A stretch of 64,000 nt of DNA. Source: Flavobacteriales bacterium. GTDB taxonomy: Bacteria > Bacteroidota > Bacteroidia > Flavobacteriales_D > Sanyastnellaceae. The notes under the pieces were generated by a model. It worked only from the letters and a program-made list of their open reading frames with translations. It searched no databases and was not told the DNA's origin. The DNA lies in NCBI GenBank assembly GCA_947442505.1, contig CANEVR010000004.1, forward strand, positions 1 through 64,000. The letters run 5' to 3'. Positions 41,436 through 50,623 of the stretch are shown here, piece after piece. The translations under genes and the position numbers were made by a program. Numbering within the stretch: position 1 is the first letter of the stretch; every line of letters starts with the position of its first letter.

Positions 41436-43691
41436 TTAGTATACCACCATCAAGACACCCGCCGCCGTCCGATACATCTCCCCAGCCACCAATCCTCCTG
41501 CCAGCGCTGCAGCATTGTCTGCATACACCGGTAAACCTGCATTCTTAATGGCTGTAGCTTTGTTGGCTTGAAAGGCAAAGGGCACGCTCATCAATTGTTG
41601 GGTACCGATATCCACGAAACCATTGCCGGTATTGACTTCCACTTGAATGAACTTGGTGGTGTTGCTCCAGTTGATGCTGGTAAAGGTGCCGAGTGTGGCC
41701 GTTCCTGTTCCGATTTGCGTATTGATCAACCCCATGGCATTGGTGGTTAATGATTGGGTCTCTTGGAATTCTATTGTTCCATCGGTTGTGTTTTGGTGCA
41801 ACGTAAAACGCACAGAAACCGGAGTATTCACCAATGCCGCACCAGCATTGTCTCTGATCACTGCTTGGTAAGGAATCCCAGCGGGGACGGACGCAGCTGG
41901 TGTTCCCGCCGTTCCGCCATTTCCACCGCCGTTGTTATTGGATGATGTTCCAGTATATAAAGCGGTGATTTCTTCTTGGGTGAGGGCGCGGTTGTAAATG
42001 GCGATGTCGTCTATTTTTCCTTTCCAATGTCCCCAAGTGCACGATCCTCCACCATCGCAATTGGCGACATATCTGCAACCAATTGACATAGGAAAACCTG
42101 AGTTTGAAACAACGCCATTGAATTGAATAGAATCAACAAGTGCTTGATTTATATATCTTTTCAAATAAGAGTTACTAAATGATATAGTTATTAATTTCCA
42201 ATCAGGGCTCATTGCCATTTCAGCATTGCAGTTGGAAATGTAATTTAACGAGCATCCATTTCCCATCTCTGTTTCAAACCAAGAATATCCTGAACAGTTT
42301 TGTTCTCCTGTTCCATAATCACCAACTTTATATCCAAAAGCAAAATCAGAATAGTTACATGGACCGTTCGATGCTCCCTGTGAGAGAATTGTGCAACCAG
42401 AGTTTGTCTGAGTGTAATTTGCGGTTAATTGAATATTATCATCAGGATCTATCCAAAATTGAACAGTATATTCTCCAACTAATTGTACAGATTGACATAA
42501 AATCCAATCATCTATACCGTCAAATCTGAAAGCACTATTGGGATTCCCGTCTTTATCATCATCTAAATTCGCACCATTCACCGTCCCATGATTCCCGTTT
42601 CCACTCTCATCATTGGCGTTGCCGTTGAAAGGCCAATAACCGACAAGACCATTGGTGGGCAAATAGTCGGGGAGGGTAGGAGTCTCCAATTCATTGCAAA
42701 TGCCATCCGCATCTGTATCATTGATACAGGTTCCATCACAATTCAAATAGGTTTGGGCAGGGAAAGTACAAGTTCCATCATCCAAGGTGGCGGAAGCGTT
42801 GTAGTTGCAGGCGGTTGCATTGGTGCAACCGGAAACACCCGTTGTCCCATTGTACAACGCGGTGATTTCTTCTTGGGTCAGGGCGCGGTTGTAAATGGCG
42901 ATGTCGTCAACAATTCCTTTGAAGTAGTTTACATAGTCAAAAGAATTACTTCCATCATTCCAATGAGTCGCTCCAATTTGCCAATCGGGCTCCCATGGAC
43001 TGGTTTGGTCGGCATAGTTTGCCGATGCATTATAAATGCCATTAATAGACAGAAGGCCATCGATATAAACCCTTTGATTCCCGGCTCCATCAATAATTAG
43101 TACTATGTTATGCCAAGTATTATCGATATAATTTGTGTTATCACTTCGATTATAATCAGTCCCAGCACCTCTTTGATTCCATTGTATTCTATGTGGGTTT
43201 TCAATTAGAAATAGAGAAACTAGACTATTAAACTCACAGCAAGAACCCTGACGTTTATAATCGCTGATTATTGTACCAACGGGATCTAGGTTGTAAGGAC
43301 CGGAAATATAGGTGACATCAGTTTTAAACCATAAATTAATAGAAGCAGCGCTGCCTGGCTGCCCAATGCTTTGAAGGACGTTTCCTATAGCTATACGGTT
43401 ATCTAATCCATTAAAGTTAAATGCTTGATTAATATTTCCATGTCTATCAGGAGTTAACGAGGCGCCAAATACCGTCCCATGATTCCCGTTTCCACTCTCA
43501 TCGTTAGCATTACCGTTGAACGGCCAGTAACCGACAAGACCGTTGGTGGGCAAGTAAGAGGGGAGTTGAGAGAAGAGCACCATTGGTGCACTGCACAATA
43601 AGGTCATTATTATAAAAATGGACAGGCTGTTGCGCTGAATTGAAAATACCTTATCGGTATTGCGCATGGGACAAGTGGAATCTTGTTTCAT
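41436..43691 (-). CDS. Secreted two-LamG-domain lectin-like protein
   Basis: The 751 aa protein has a signal segment ending about residue 42 and two LamG/concanavalin-like domains (about 45-285 and 340-595). Each opens YLPTNGLVGYWPFNGNAND and ends IDDIAIYNRALTQEEITALY. Between them is a Cys-rich ACNYNASATLDDGTC module like one in the amylase. The C-terminal ~150 residues (IPYQAVIRDNAGAAL, then QLMSVPFAFQANKA) form a domain common in Bacteroidota surface proteins. No T9SS tail is obvious. It probably binds glycans or adheres. Confidence 0.82.
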   Translation of the reverse strand: MKQDSTCPMRNTDKVFSIQRNSLSIFIIMTLLCSAPMVLFSQLPSYLPTNGLVGYWPFNGNANDESGNGNHGTVFGASLTPDRHGNINQAFNFNGLDNRIAIGNVLQSIGQPGSAASINLWFKTDVTYISGPYNLDPVGTIISDYKRQGSCCEFNSLVSLFLIENPHRIQWNQRGAGTDYNRSDNTNYIDNTWHNIVLIIDGAGNQRVYIDGLLSINGIYNASANYADQTSPWEPDWQIGATHWNDGSNSFDYVNYFKGIVDDIAIYNRALTQEEITALYNGTTGVSGCTNATACNYNASATLDDGTCTFPAQTYLNCDGTCINDTDADGICNELETPTLPDYLPTNGLVGYWPFNGNANDESGNGNHGTVNGANLDDDKDGNPNSAFRFDGIDDWILCQSVQLVGEYTVQFWIDPDDNIQLTANYTQTNSGCTILSQGASNGPCNYSDFAFGYKVGDYGTGEQNCSGYSWFETEMGNGCSLNYISNCNAEMAMSPDWKLITISFSNSYLKRYINQALVDSIQFNGVVSNSGFPMSIGCRYVANCDGGGSCTWGHWKGKIDDIAIYNRALTQEEITALYTGTSSNNNGGGNGGTAGTPAASVPAGIPYQAVIRDNAGAALVNTPVSVRFTLHQNTTDGTIEFQETQSLTTNAMGLINTQIGTGTATLGTFTSINWSNTTKFIQVEVNTGNGFVDIGTQQLMSVPFAFQANKATAIKNAGLPVYADNAAALAGGLVAGEMYRTAAGVLMVVY
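41962..43555. repeat. Internal duplication within the LamG gene
   Basis: The ends of both LamG domains are nearly identical at DNA level. 41962-42011 matches 42859-42908 with about one mismatch. 42580-42664 matches 43471-43555 with few mismatches. The central parts have diverged far more, which suggests recent duplication or gene conversion at the edges. Confidence 0.7.
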
Positions 43692-43869
43692 GAAGATGTT
43701 TTGTACGGATGTTATTTAAAAGTAAAGATAAGTCAATCGATATTATGAAAAAACATCATTAGGTGACCTTTTCCATTTTTTCTTAGAAAACATTTTTTTT
43801 GCTTAAGCACTCAAATCCAAAAATAGTCTGTAATTTTGAAAAGACATTTGAATCAATTACCTTCATATC

Positions 43870-44049
43870 ATGAAAAAATCAACGGTTATACAAACCTTAA
43901 ATGAGCTTCCCCAAAGGTTTGAATTGGACGAGTTACTCGAACGACTGATGGTGATCGAAAAAATTGACGAAGCTCTTGAAGACGCCAAATCAGGCAAGAC
44001 GGTAAGCCATGATAAGGTGAAAAAGATGGTTGCCAAATGGAACAAATAA
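43870..44049 (+). CDS. Small antitoxin of a RelE/ParE module
   Basis: A 59 aa ORF starts MKKSTVIQTLNELPQRFELD and ends KTVSHDKVKKMVAKWNK. Its size, helical Glu-rich centre (LLERLMVIEKIDEALEDAK) and the 13-bp overlap with a ParE-like toxin gene mark it as the cognate antitoxin. A TAATTTTG element at 43831-43838 may be its minus-7. It is too short for many gene finders. Confidence 0.75.
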   Translation: MKKSTVIQTLNELPQRFELDELLERLMVIEKIDEALEDAKSGKTVSHDKVKKMVAKWNK

Positions 44050-44318
44050 AATGGACGACCAAATCCTTGAAAGACCTGAAATTAATCAATGATTTTATCT
44101 CTTCGGACTCAAAATTCTATGCCGCTAGATTTATAAATAGACTTATCCAACGTGTTGATCAATTGGTTTTGTTTCCCGATTCAGGACGAATTGTACCTGA
44201 AAAGAACAACCCTGAAATCAGAGAGTTAATTGAAGGCAATTATAGAATTTTTTACAGACGGCAAAAAAATTTCATTACCATTCTTAGGATACATAATTCC
44301 GCGAGGAGAATCAAATAG
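44037..44318 (+). CDS. RelE/ParE family toxin
   Basis: The 93 aa protein has the ParE pattern: an N-terminal strand, two helices (SLKDLKLINDFI and AARFINRLIQRVDQL), a PDSGRIVPEKNNPEIRELI strand region and the end YRIFYRRQKNFITILRIHNSARR. ParE toxins poison DNA gyrase, while RelE relatives cut mRNA; the sequence does not settle which. It overlaps the antitoxin gene by 13 bp. Confidence 0.85.
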   Translation: MEQIKWTTKSLKDLKLINDFISSDSKFYAARFINRLIQRVDQLVLFPDSGRIVPEKNNPEIRELIEGNYRIFYRRQKNFITILRIHNSARRIK

Positions 44319-44393
44319 GAAATTGATCTTTTCATTACAAGCATTTCGTTGAACACATAGATTGTTGCTTTTTCTTTAAAAAAAAATGAAATA

Positions 44394-44461
44394 TGTATAG
44401 ATTTTGCGATTTTCTATACATCAAGACTGAAACGTGTATAGATTTTGCGATTTTCTATACA
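44394..44461. repeat. Two identical 27-bp palindromic repeats
   Basis: Each copy (44394-44420 and 44435-44461) has perfect 7-bp arms TGTATAG and CTATACA around an identical 13-bp core, with 14 bp between copies. They lie between the ends of the toxin gene and the VOC gene, 2 bp from the VOC stop. Such twins look like operator sites, but no promoter is expected here. Confidence 0.75.
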
Positions 44462-44463
44462 GG

Positions 44464-44997
44464 TTATTTCGTCGTGGGCATGTTCATGTCCTTGCCCATT
44501 TGATCATAAACGGCATCATTGGGTTCCCACAGTTCTATTTTATTGCCCTCTGGATCCATGATGTGAACAAACTTTCCGTAGTCGTAGACTTCCATGGTGT
44601 CGCAAATGACAACCCCTTCCTTTTGCAACGCCTCAATCAGCGCCTCCAAATCCGCTACCCGGTAATTGATCATGAACTCCTTGGTGGATGGCGTAAAATA
44701 CTTGGTCTTTTCAGCGAATGGACTCCATTGGGTAAACCCTTTTTGACTGCTGTCCGCACCTTGTCGCCACTCAAACACCGCCCCATATGGATTGGTGTTT
44801 AATCCCAAATGTTGCTGATACCACTCTCGTATGGCTTTGGGATCCTTGCACTTGAAAAAGATTCCGCCAATGCCGGTAACCCGCTTAAAATCACCATCTG
44901 CATTGGGATGCGTTGTGTACCGGTGCGCAATCCATCCCAACCCAAAAGCACTCGCCATGAGCATGATGCTGATCAGATTTCTATTTTTTAGGCTCAT
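44464..44997 (-). CDS. Membrane-anchored VOC (glyoxalase-like) protein
   Basis: From ATG 44997 the 177 aa product has an N-terminal hydrophobic anchor (LISIMLMASAFGLGWIAH). It is followed by one VOC domain with ITGIGGIFFKCKDPKAIREWYQQHLGL-type opening and a C-terminal IMDPEGNKIELWEPND. The VOC fold binds metals in glyoxalases and dioxygenases; the reaction here is unknown. It follows icmF by 25 bp on the same strand. An in-frame start at 45057 would overlap icmF and is less likely. Confidence 0.82.
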   Translation of the reverse strand: MSLKNRNLISIMLMASAFGLGWIAHRYTTHPNADGDFKRVTGIGGIFFKCKDPKAIREWYQQHLGLNTNPYGAVFEWRQGADSSQKGFTQWSPFAEKTKYFTPSTKEFMINYRVADLEALIEALQKEGVVICDTMEVYDYGKFVHIMDPEGNKIELWEPNDAVYDQMGKDMNMPTTK

Positions 44998-45022
44998 GGC
45001 TTTATGGTTTAATCCAAATACA

Positions 45023-48000
45023 TTACATGTTTCTGCGGTACTGTCCTCCGACCTCAAACATGCTCTGTGTTAGTTGTCCCAAAGAGCAATACTTGGTGGC
45101 GGTCATCAAGACTTCAAACAAATTCTCATTCTGTATTGCCGCATGGCGAATCTTGTTCAAACTGTCCTGCATCTTGTCGGGACTCATCTGGTGCAATTGT
45201 TCCAACATCTTGATTTGGTATTCCTTCTCCTCGCTGGTGGCACGAATGATCTCGCCAGGAACCACGGTGGGCGACCCCTTTGAACTCAAGAAAGTATTTA
45301 CCCCAATGATGGGATATTCTCCGGTGTGCTTCAGCATTTCATAATGCATCGACTCTTCCTGAATCTTGCTGCGTTGGTACATGGTTTCCATCGCGCCCAA
45401 TACGCCACCGCGCTCGGTGATGCGGTCAAACTCACTCAATACAGCCTCTTCCACCAAGTCGGTCAATTCTTCTGTAATGAACGATCCCTGCATGGGGTTT
45501 TCATTCTTGGCCAATCCCAATTCGCGGTTGATGATCAATTGGATGGCCATGGCGCGGCGCACACTTTCCTCAGTGGGGGTGGTGATGGCCTCATCATAAG
45601 CATTGGTGTGCAAACTGTTGCAGTTGTCATATATAGCATACAATGCCTGTAACGTGGTGCGGATGTCATTGAAGTCAATTTCTTGCGCGTGCAATGAGCG
45701 TCCACTGGTTTGGATGTGGTATTTCAACATCTGAGCGCGTGGGTTGGCTCCGTATTTTTTGCTCAAGGCCTTGGCCCAAATGCGACGCGCTACGCGACCA
45801 ATCACAGCATACTCTGGGTCAATTCCGTTGCTGAAGAAGAAACTCAAATTGGGTCCAAAGGCGTTGATGTCCATGCCGCGACTCAAGTAGTATTCTACAT
45901 AGGTAAATCCATTGGCCAAGGTGAAGGCCAACTGTGTGATGGGATTGGCGCCGGCTTCTGCAATGTGGTAACCACTGATGGAAACGGAGTAGAAATTGCG
46001 CACTTGCTGGTCAATGAAGTACTGCTGCACATCGCCCATCAATCGCAATGCGAATTCGGTAGAGAAAATACAGGTGTTCTGCGCTTGGTCTTCTTTTAAA
46101 ATATCTGCTTGAACTGTACCACGAACGGCACTTAGCGTATCGGCTTTGATTTTGTTATAAATGTCAATCTCTAAAACTTCGTCTCCAGTGATACCGAGCA
46201 ACATCAATCCCAAGCCATCATTGCCTTCTGGCAATGCACCTTGGTATTTTGGACGTTGCAATCCACGGTCTTCCCACTTGGCTTTCAATTTTTCTTCGAC
46301 CAATGATTCTAGACCATTGGCTCGGATGTATTTCTCACATTGCTGATCAATGGCGGCATTCATGAAGAATCCCAACAGCATGGGCGCAGGACCGTTGATG
46401 GTCATGGAGACGCTGGTTTTGGGATCGGCCAAATCAAACCCGCTGTACAATTTTTTAGCATCGTCCAAGCAGCAGATGCTTACTCCTGAATTGCCCACCT
46501 TGCCATAGACATCGGGGCGGTAACCGGGGTCGTTGCCATATAAGGTAACGCTGTCAAACGCAGTGGACAGGCGCTTGGCGGGCATGCCCAAACTGACGTA
46601 GTGGAAACGGCGGTTGGTTCTTTCGGGTCCACCTTCTCCTGCAAACATGCGGGTGGGGTCTTCCCCTTCGCGTTTGAAAGGATAAATTCCTGCGGTGTAG
46701 GGGAATTCTCCGGGTACATTTTCTTGCAAGCTCCAACGCAAGATGTCTCCCCAGCTGCGGTACTTGGGTGTGCTGACTTTGGGAATGCGTGAGTTGGACA
46801 AAGAGCGGGTAGAGGCGGCCACTTTGATTTCCTTGCCGCGAACAAAAAAGCTGTATTCCTCTTCGGCGTAAGCGTTCTTCTTGCTTTCCCACTCTTGGAT
46901 AATTTGCCAGTTGTGAGGATCCAAGTCTAGCTTGATGCGGTCAAAGGAAGCTTGTAAGTGCTTGGTTAATTCTTCGTCTTCAATGGTGCTCATCGCGGTA
47001 TGCAAACCATACAACTTTTCGATGACGTTGCATTGATCATTCACCCACTTGTCATAACCACGGTTATTTTCTGAAATTTCACTGAGGTAACGCGTGCGGT
47101 GCGGGGGAATGATGAAGATCTTCTCACTCATCTCATCGGTAATTTGGAAAGACGATTGGAGGGGTGCTCCGGTTTTTTCCACTACTTTATCGATGATCAT
47201 TTTGTACAAACGATTCGTGCCAGGATCGTTGAATTGCGAAGCAATGGTCCCGATGACAGGAAGTGTTTCATCTTCCACATCCCACAATTGGTGGTTGCGT
47301 TTGAATTGTTTGCGCACATCGCGGATGGCGTCTAATGCACCGCGTTTGTCAAATTTGTTGATGGCTACGACATCAGCAAAATCCAACATGTCGATTTTTT
47401 CCAATTGCGTTGCGGCACCAAACTCAGGTGTCATGATGTACAAAGCGAGGTCGCTGTGGTCCATGATTTCGGTGTCGGACTGGCCGATACCTGAGGTTTC
47501 CAGAATGATCAAATCAAACTGTGCGGCTTTGAGCACATCCACCGCCTCAGCCACATGCTTGGACAAGGCCAAGTTGCTCTGGCGCGTGGCCAATGAGCGC
47601 ATGTAGACGTGGGGATGCTTGATGCTATTCATGCGGATGCGGTCGCCCAACAAGGCTCCGCCGGTTTTTTTCTTGGAAGGATCAACGGAAATAATTCCGA
47701 TATGCTTTTCTGGAAAATCAAGGATAAAACGACGCACCAATTCGTCTACCATGGACGATTTGCCAGCTCCGCCGGTACCGGTAATTCCTAAAACTGGGAC
47801 ATGTGCGGCGTTGGCTGCGGTTTTGATTTCGGCCAAAAGCGCCTTGTTTTCTTCTGGATAGTTCTCTGCTGCTGAAATGACCTGCGCCAATTGCACAGGG
47901 TTTTTGTCTTTTAGGTCAACTACTTTTACATGCACGTTGTTGCCTGTTGGGAAGTCGGATTGGGAAACCAAATCGTTGATCATTCCTTGTAAACCCATGG

Positions 48001-48382
48001 CACGGCCGTCATCTGGATGGTAAAGACGCGTGATACCGTAAGCGTGAAGTTCTTTGATTTCCTCTGGTAGAATGGTTCCACCGCCACCACCAAAAATCTT
48101 GATGTGACCGGCGCCCTTTTCTTTGAGCAGATCAAACATGTACTTGAAATATTCTGTATGACCACCTTGGTAGCTGGTCATGGCAATGGCTTGAACATCT
48201 TCTTGAATGGCGCAATTGACCACTTCCTCGACAGAGCGGTCATGCCCTAGGTGAATAACCTCACATCCTGTAGTTTGGATGATACGGCGCATGATATTGA
48301 TGGCGGCATCGTGCCCGTCAAACAATGACGCAGCAGTAACCACCCGAACTTTATTTTTTGGCTGATAAACAAGATTTTCCAT
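45023..48382 (-). CDS. icmF: Fused isobutyryl-CoA mutase IcmF
   Basis: The 1119 aa protein fuses three parts. An N-terminal B12-binding domain carries DGHDAA with His24. A MeaB-like G-protein chaperone has P-loop [12 protein letters not shown] at 199-210 and NKFDKRG near 342. A mutase domain (about 580-1119) has [20 protein letters not shown]. This order is typical of IcmF, which interconverts isobutyryl-CoA and butyryl-CoA and can act on isovaleryl-CoA. The separate MutA/MutB layout of methylmalonyl-CoA mutase differs. TACTTTTG ends 5 bp before the ATG. Confidence 0.92.
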   Translation of the reverse strand: MENLVYQPKNKVRVVTAASLFDGHDAAINIMRRIIQTTGCEVIHLGHDRSVEEVVNCAIQEDVQAIAMTSYQGGHTEYFKYMFDLLKEKGAGHIKIFGGGGGTILPEEIKELHAYGITRLYHPDDGRAMGLQGMINDLVSQSDFPTGNNVHVKVVDLKDKNPVQLAQVISAAENYPEENKALLAEIKTAANAAHVPVLGITGTGGAGKSSMVDELVRRFILDFPEKHIGIISVDPSKKKTGGALLGDRIRMNSIKHPHVYMRSLATRQSNLALSKHVAEAVDVLKAAQFDLIILETSGIGQSDTEIMDHSDLALYIMTPEFGAATQLEKIDMLDFADVVAINKFDKRGALDAIRDVRKQFKRNHQLWDVEDETLPVIGTIASQFNDPGTNRLYKMIIDKVVEKTGAPLQSSFQITDEMSEKIFIIPPHRTRYLSEISENNRGYDKWVNDQCNVIEKLYGLHTAMSTIEDEELTKHLQASFDRIKLDLDPHNWQIIQEWESKKNAYAEEEYSFFVRGKEIKVAASTRSLSNSRIPKVSTPKYRSWGDILRWSLQENVPGEFPYTAGIYPFKREGEDPTRMFAGEGGPERTNRRFHYVSLGMPAKRLSTAFDSVTLYGNDPGYRPDVYGKVGNSGVSICCLDDAKKLYSGFDLADPKTSVSMTINGPAPMLLGFFMNAAIDQQCEKYIRANGLESLVEEKLKAKWEDRGLQRPKYQGALPEGNDGLGLMLLGITGDEVLEIDIYNKIKADTLSAVRGTVQADILKEDQAQNTCIFSTEFALRLMGDVQQYFIDQQVRNFYSVSISGYHIAEAGANPITQLAFTLANGFTYVEYYLSRGMDINAFGPNLSFFFSNGIDPEYAVIGRVARRIWAKALSKKYGANPRAQMLKYHIQTSGRSLHAQEIDFNDIRTTLQALYAIYDNCNSLHTNAYDEAITTPTEESVRRAMAIQLIINRELGLAKNENPMQGSFITEELTDLVEEAVLSEFDRITERGGVLGAMETMYQRSKIQEESMHYEMLKHTGEYPIIGVNTFLSSKGSPTVVPGEIIRATSEEKEYQIKMLEQLHQMSPDKMQDSLNKIRHAAIQNENLFEVLMTATKYCSLGQLTQSMFEVGGQYRRNM

Positions 48383-48387
48383 TGTGG

Positions 48388-48395
48388 CAAAAGTA
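48388..48395 (-). promoter_or_regulatory. Minus-7 element of icmF
   Basis: TACTTTTG on the minus strand ends 5 bp before the icmF ATG. No good minus-33 is seen at 19-21 bp. Confidence 0.45.
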
Positions 48396-48481
48396 CGAAA
48401 ACGCCTTTGTTTTAGCGCTGAGCAAAGGTGTTTTCATGCCATAAGTTATTACCAAAACAAATAAGCGCCTTAAATGTATTG

Positions 48482-48542
48482 AAGCTCAAAATAAAATGTT
48501 AAAAGAGGTTTTAATGTAGAAAAAAGCAATAATTTTGAGCTT
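48482..48542 (+). promoter_or_regulatory. Inverted repeat over the fic promoter
   Basis: AAGCTCAAAAT (48482-48492) and ATTTTGAGCTT (48532-48542) are perfect 11-bp inverted repeats. The right arm covers most of a perfect minus-7 element, TAATTTTG at 48530-48537. This fits a repressor site, possibly for the winged helix at the N-terminus of the Fic protein itself. Confidence 0.55.
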
Positions 48543-48564
48543 TAATAATTAATAAGCGCTAAAA

Positions 48565-49614
48565 ATGGGAAGGAACAGATTGCCTATTCGGCAAGACATA
48601 GCGGAAGTTTTGAAGGCATTTGGACAAATGTCTTCGGCTGAGGTGCACGAAAAATTAGCATCGCCAGTGGCCTATGCCACGGTCAAGCGGGCATTGCAGG
48701 ATATGGTTGTGCAAGAAGAGGTGCACAAGTATGGCAATGGTCGGGGTACTCTTTACGCCTTGAACCCTTCTTTCACATTGACAGGGCCTATCGATGTAGA
48801 AGCTTATTTTGATGAGGATGATTTTGACCGGGAAATCATCGACACTTTTAATTTTGATTTGTTACAAAACATCATTGATCAAGGTTCATTGTTTACCCAA
48901 AAGGAATTGCGCTTACTCGAGATACATTCTCAGCGGTTTAAGCAAAACATTCAACAATTGCATCAATCCGAGTTTAAAACGGAGTTTGAACGCTTGGCCA
49001 TTGATCTCAGTTGGAAGTCGTCCCAAATTGAGGGGAATACCTATTCTTTATTGGAGACGGAGTTGCTTTTGAAACAACAAATGACTGCATCCGGAAAAAC
49101 CAAAGATGAGGCAGTGATGTTGCTCAACCATAAGGATGCTTTGGATTTTTTATTGGATCATCCAAATTTCATTGAGCCTTTGAAGGTTCGTGTTTTGGAG
49201 GATGTACACAGTATGCTTATTAAAGAGTTGGGGGTGCAACGGAATATTAGGAACAGAAGGGTAGGGATATCAGGAACAATGTACAAGCCATTGGATAATG
49301 AGCACCAAATCCGCGAGGCTTTGCAGGCCATGTGTGATTTGATCAATCAACGGGACAATGTTTGGGAGAAAGCCTTGTTGGCCTTGTTGCTCATTTCGTA
49401 TATCCAGCCTTTTGACGATGGGAACAAGCGTACAGGTCGCATTGTGAGCAATGCCATTTTGATGTATCACCGGGATTGTCCGTTGTCTTTTAGAACCATC
49501 GATCCAATAGCATATAAGAAGGCTTTGTTGATATTCTATGAGCGCAACAACTTAAGTGCATTCAAGAAAATATTTATTGAGCAATATCAATTTGCGGTGG
49601 AGCATTATTTTTAA
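48565..49614 (+). CDS. Fic family protein with winged helix and altered active site
   Basis: The 349 aa protein has an N-terminal winged-helix domain (about 8-68), the class II inhibitory motif SSQIEG (residues 152-157) and a Fic core. The catalytic loop reads IQPFDDGNKRTGR (280-292). The catalytic His of HPFxDGNGRxxR is Gln281, and the second Gly is Lys288. Usual AMP transfer needs that His, so this one is probably inactive in AMPylation, acts differently, or works mainly as a regulator. Confidence 0.87.
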   Translation: MGRNRLPIRQDIAEVLKAFGQMSSAEVHEKLASPVAYATVKRALQDMVVQEEVHKYGNGRGTLYALNPSFTLTGPIDVEAYFDEDDFDREIIDTFNFDLLQNIIDQGSLFTQKELRLLEIHSQRFKQNIQQLHQSEFKTEFERLAIDLSWKSSQIEGNTYSLLETELLLKQQMTASGKTKDEAVMLLNHKDALDFLLDHPNFIEPLKVRVLEDVHSMLIKELGVQRNIRNRRVGISGTMYKPLDNEHQIREALQAMCDLINQRDNVWEKALLALLLISYIQPFDDGNKRTGRIVSNAILMYHRDCPLSFRTIDPIAYKKALLIFYERNNLSAFKKIFIEQYQFAVEHYF

Positions 49615-49681
49615 AATCACTGCTGTTTGTTCTTACCAATTGGAAACAATAATCAAAAAAAAGTACTTTGGTTTAGAAAAA

Positions 49682-49806
49682 TCTCTGTGTTCTTTGCGAA
49701 TGCTCTGTGTTCTTCGCGTTAAGCTAAAACATCTTAGTCACTTACCTGAAATTTAGATAATTGTATAACGCAAAGAGCACAGAGAACGCGCAAAGTACGC
49801 GGAGTT
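49682..49806. repeat. Inverted pair of GCAAAG-type repeats, copy 1
   Basis: Arm 49682-49723 (TCTCTGTGTTCTTTGCG then CTCTGTGTTCTTCGCGTT) is inverted relative to 49767-49806 (AACGCAAAGAGCACAGAG then AACGCGCAAAGTACGCGG). Each arm repeats a degenerate CACAGAG/GCAAAG unit. The pair fills the gap between fic and the rhodanese gene and recurs at 56491-56721. Confidence 0.75.
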
Positions 49807-49847
49807 AATGAATCGATGCTCTAATGAGTAAGTGAGTTTTTAATCGA

Positions 49848-50570
49848 TTAAAATTGCTTAACCAATTCTGTTTTCTCGATAACTCCTTCGTGCTTGAAAG
49901 ATCGCTTTCCTCCTTTGTAAACCGCAATGGTAGGCAAGGTGGTGATGTTCATGGATTTGCAAAGCGCTTTGTGTTCGTCTTGATTGATGCGCACGACAGT
50001 TACTTTTCCGTTGTATTCTTTTTCAATTTCATCCAAGATGGGTTTCATCTTTTTGCAGGGTGCGCACCATGGTGCGTAAAAATCGACCAAAACAACTGGG
50101 GCACTTTGCAGTAAGCTGTTGAATTCACTTTCGGTCATTCCTGGATTGTTGGAATTGGTCGCTCCTGTTATTGGCAAATTGTTTTTGTTCCAAGCCATGA
50201 TTCCACCTTGCAATTCGATGACTTCTTTGAAACCAGCATTGCGCATTCCCTTGGCAGCACTGGCGCTGCGACCACCTGATAGGCAGTACACCAATACGGG
50301 TTTGTTCTTGTCCAATGCGGCCACTTGTCGCCCATAGTCGCTGCCATTGAAGTCCAAGTTCATCGCGCCAGCAATGTATCCTCCTTGAAATTCCCCTGGG
50401 GTGCGCACATCTACCAATTGTCCGTCAGTCTTCGTTTTGATCAATTCAGCAAAGGCTTTGGCATCCACTGAAGTGGGTGTGTTGCTTCCTGGATTTTGGG
50501 CTTGGCCATTGAAATTTTGACAGGCGACAAGCGTTATGAAGAGAGTAAAAATGGCTGCAATATTTTTCAT
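49848..50570 (-). CDS. Lipoprotein with rhodanese and thioredoxin domains
   Basis: The 240 aa product has a lipobox TLVAC (Cys17). A rhodanese domain (about 35-135) has the active-site loop CLSGGRS (Cys96), and a thioredoxin domain (about 145-240) has WCAPC (Cys169 and Cys172). The fusion suggests a periplasmic protein that handles sulfane sulfur, with the thioredoxin part recycling the rhodanese persulfide. The partner substrate is not evident. Length and order are intact. Confidence 0.88.
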   Translation of the reverse strand: MKNIAAIFTLFITLVACQNFNGQAQNPGSNTPTSVDAKAFAELIKTKTDGQLVDVRTPGEFQGGYIAGAMNLDFNGSDYGRQVAALDKNKPVLVYCLSGGRSASAAKGMRNAGFKEVIELQGGIMAWNKNNLPITGATNSNNPGMTESEFNSLLQSAPVVLVDFYAPWCAPCKKMKPILDEIEKEYNGKVTVVRINQDEHKALCKSMNITTLPTIAVYKGGKRSFKHEGVIEKTELVKQF

Positions 50571-50623
50571 GGGGCAAAGGAAAGCTTAGATAACGGTTAT
50601 TTCAGTGACGTTGATTACACAGA

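Noticed and set aside
42588-43100. 170-codon plus-strand ORF
   Set aside because: It is antisense to the LamG gene, has no recognisable domain, and the minus-strand frame has clear lectin-domain repeats.
47094-47606. 170-codon plus-strand ORF
   Set aside because: It is antisense to the G-protein domain of icmF and shows no family features.
45023-48382. Methylmalonyl-CoA mutase
   Set aside because: The B12 domain is N-terminal and a MeaB-like G domain is fused in the middle, the IcmF arrangement, instead of the MutB layout.
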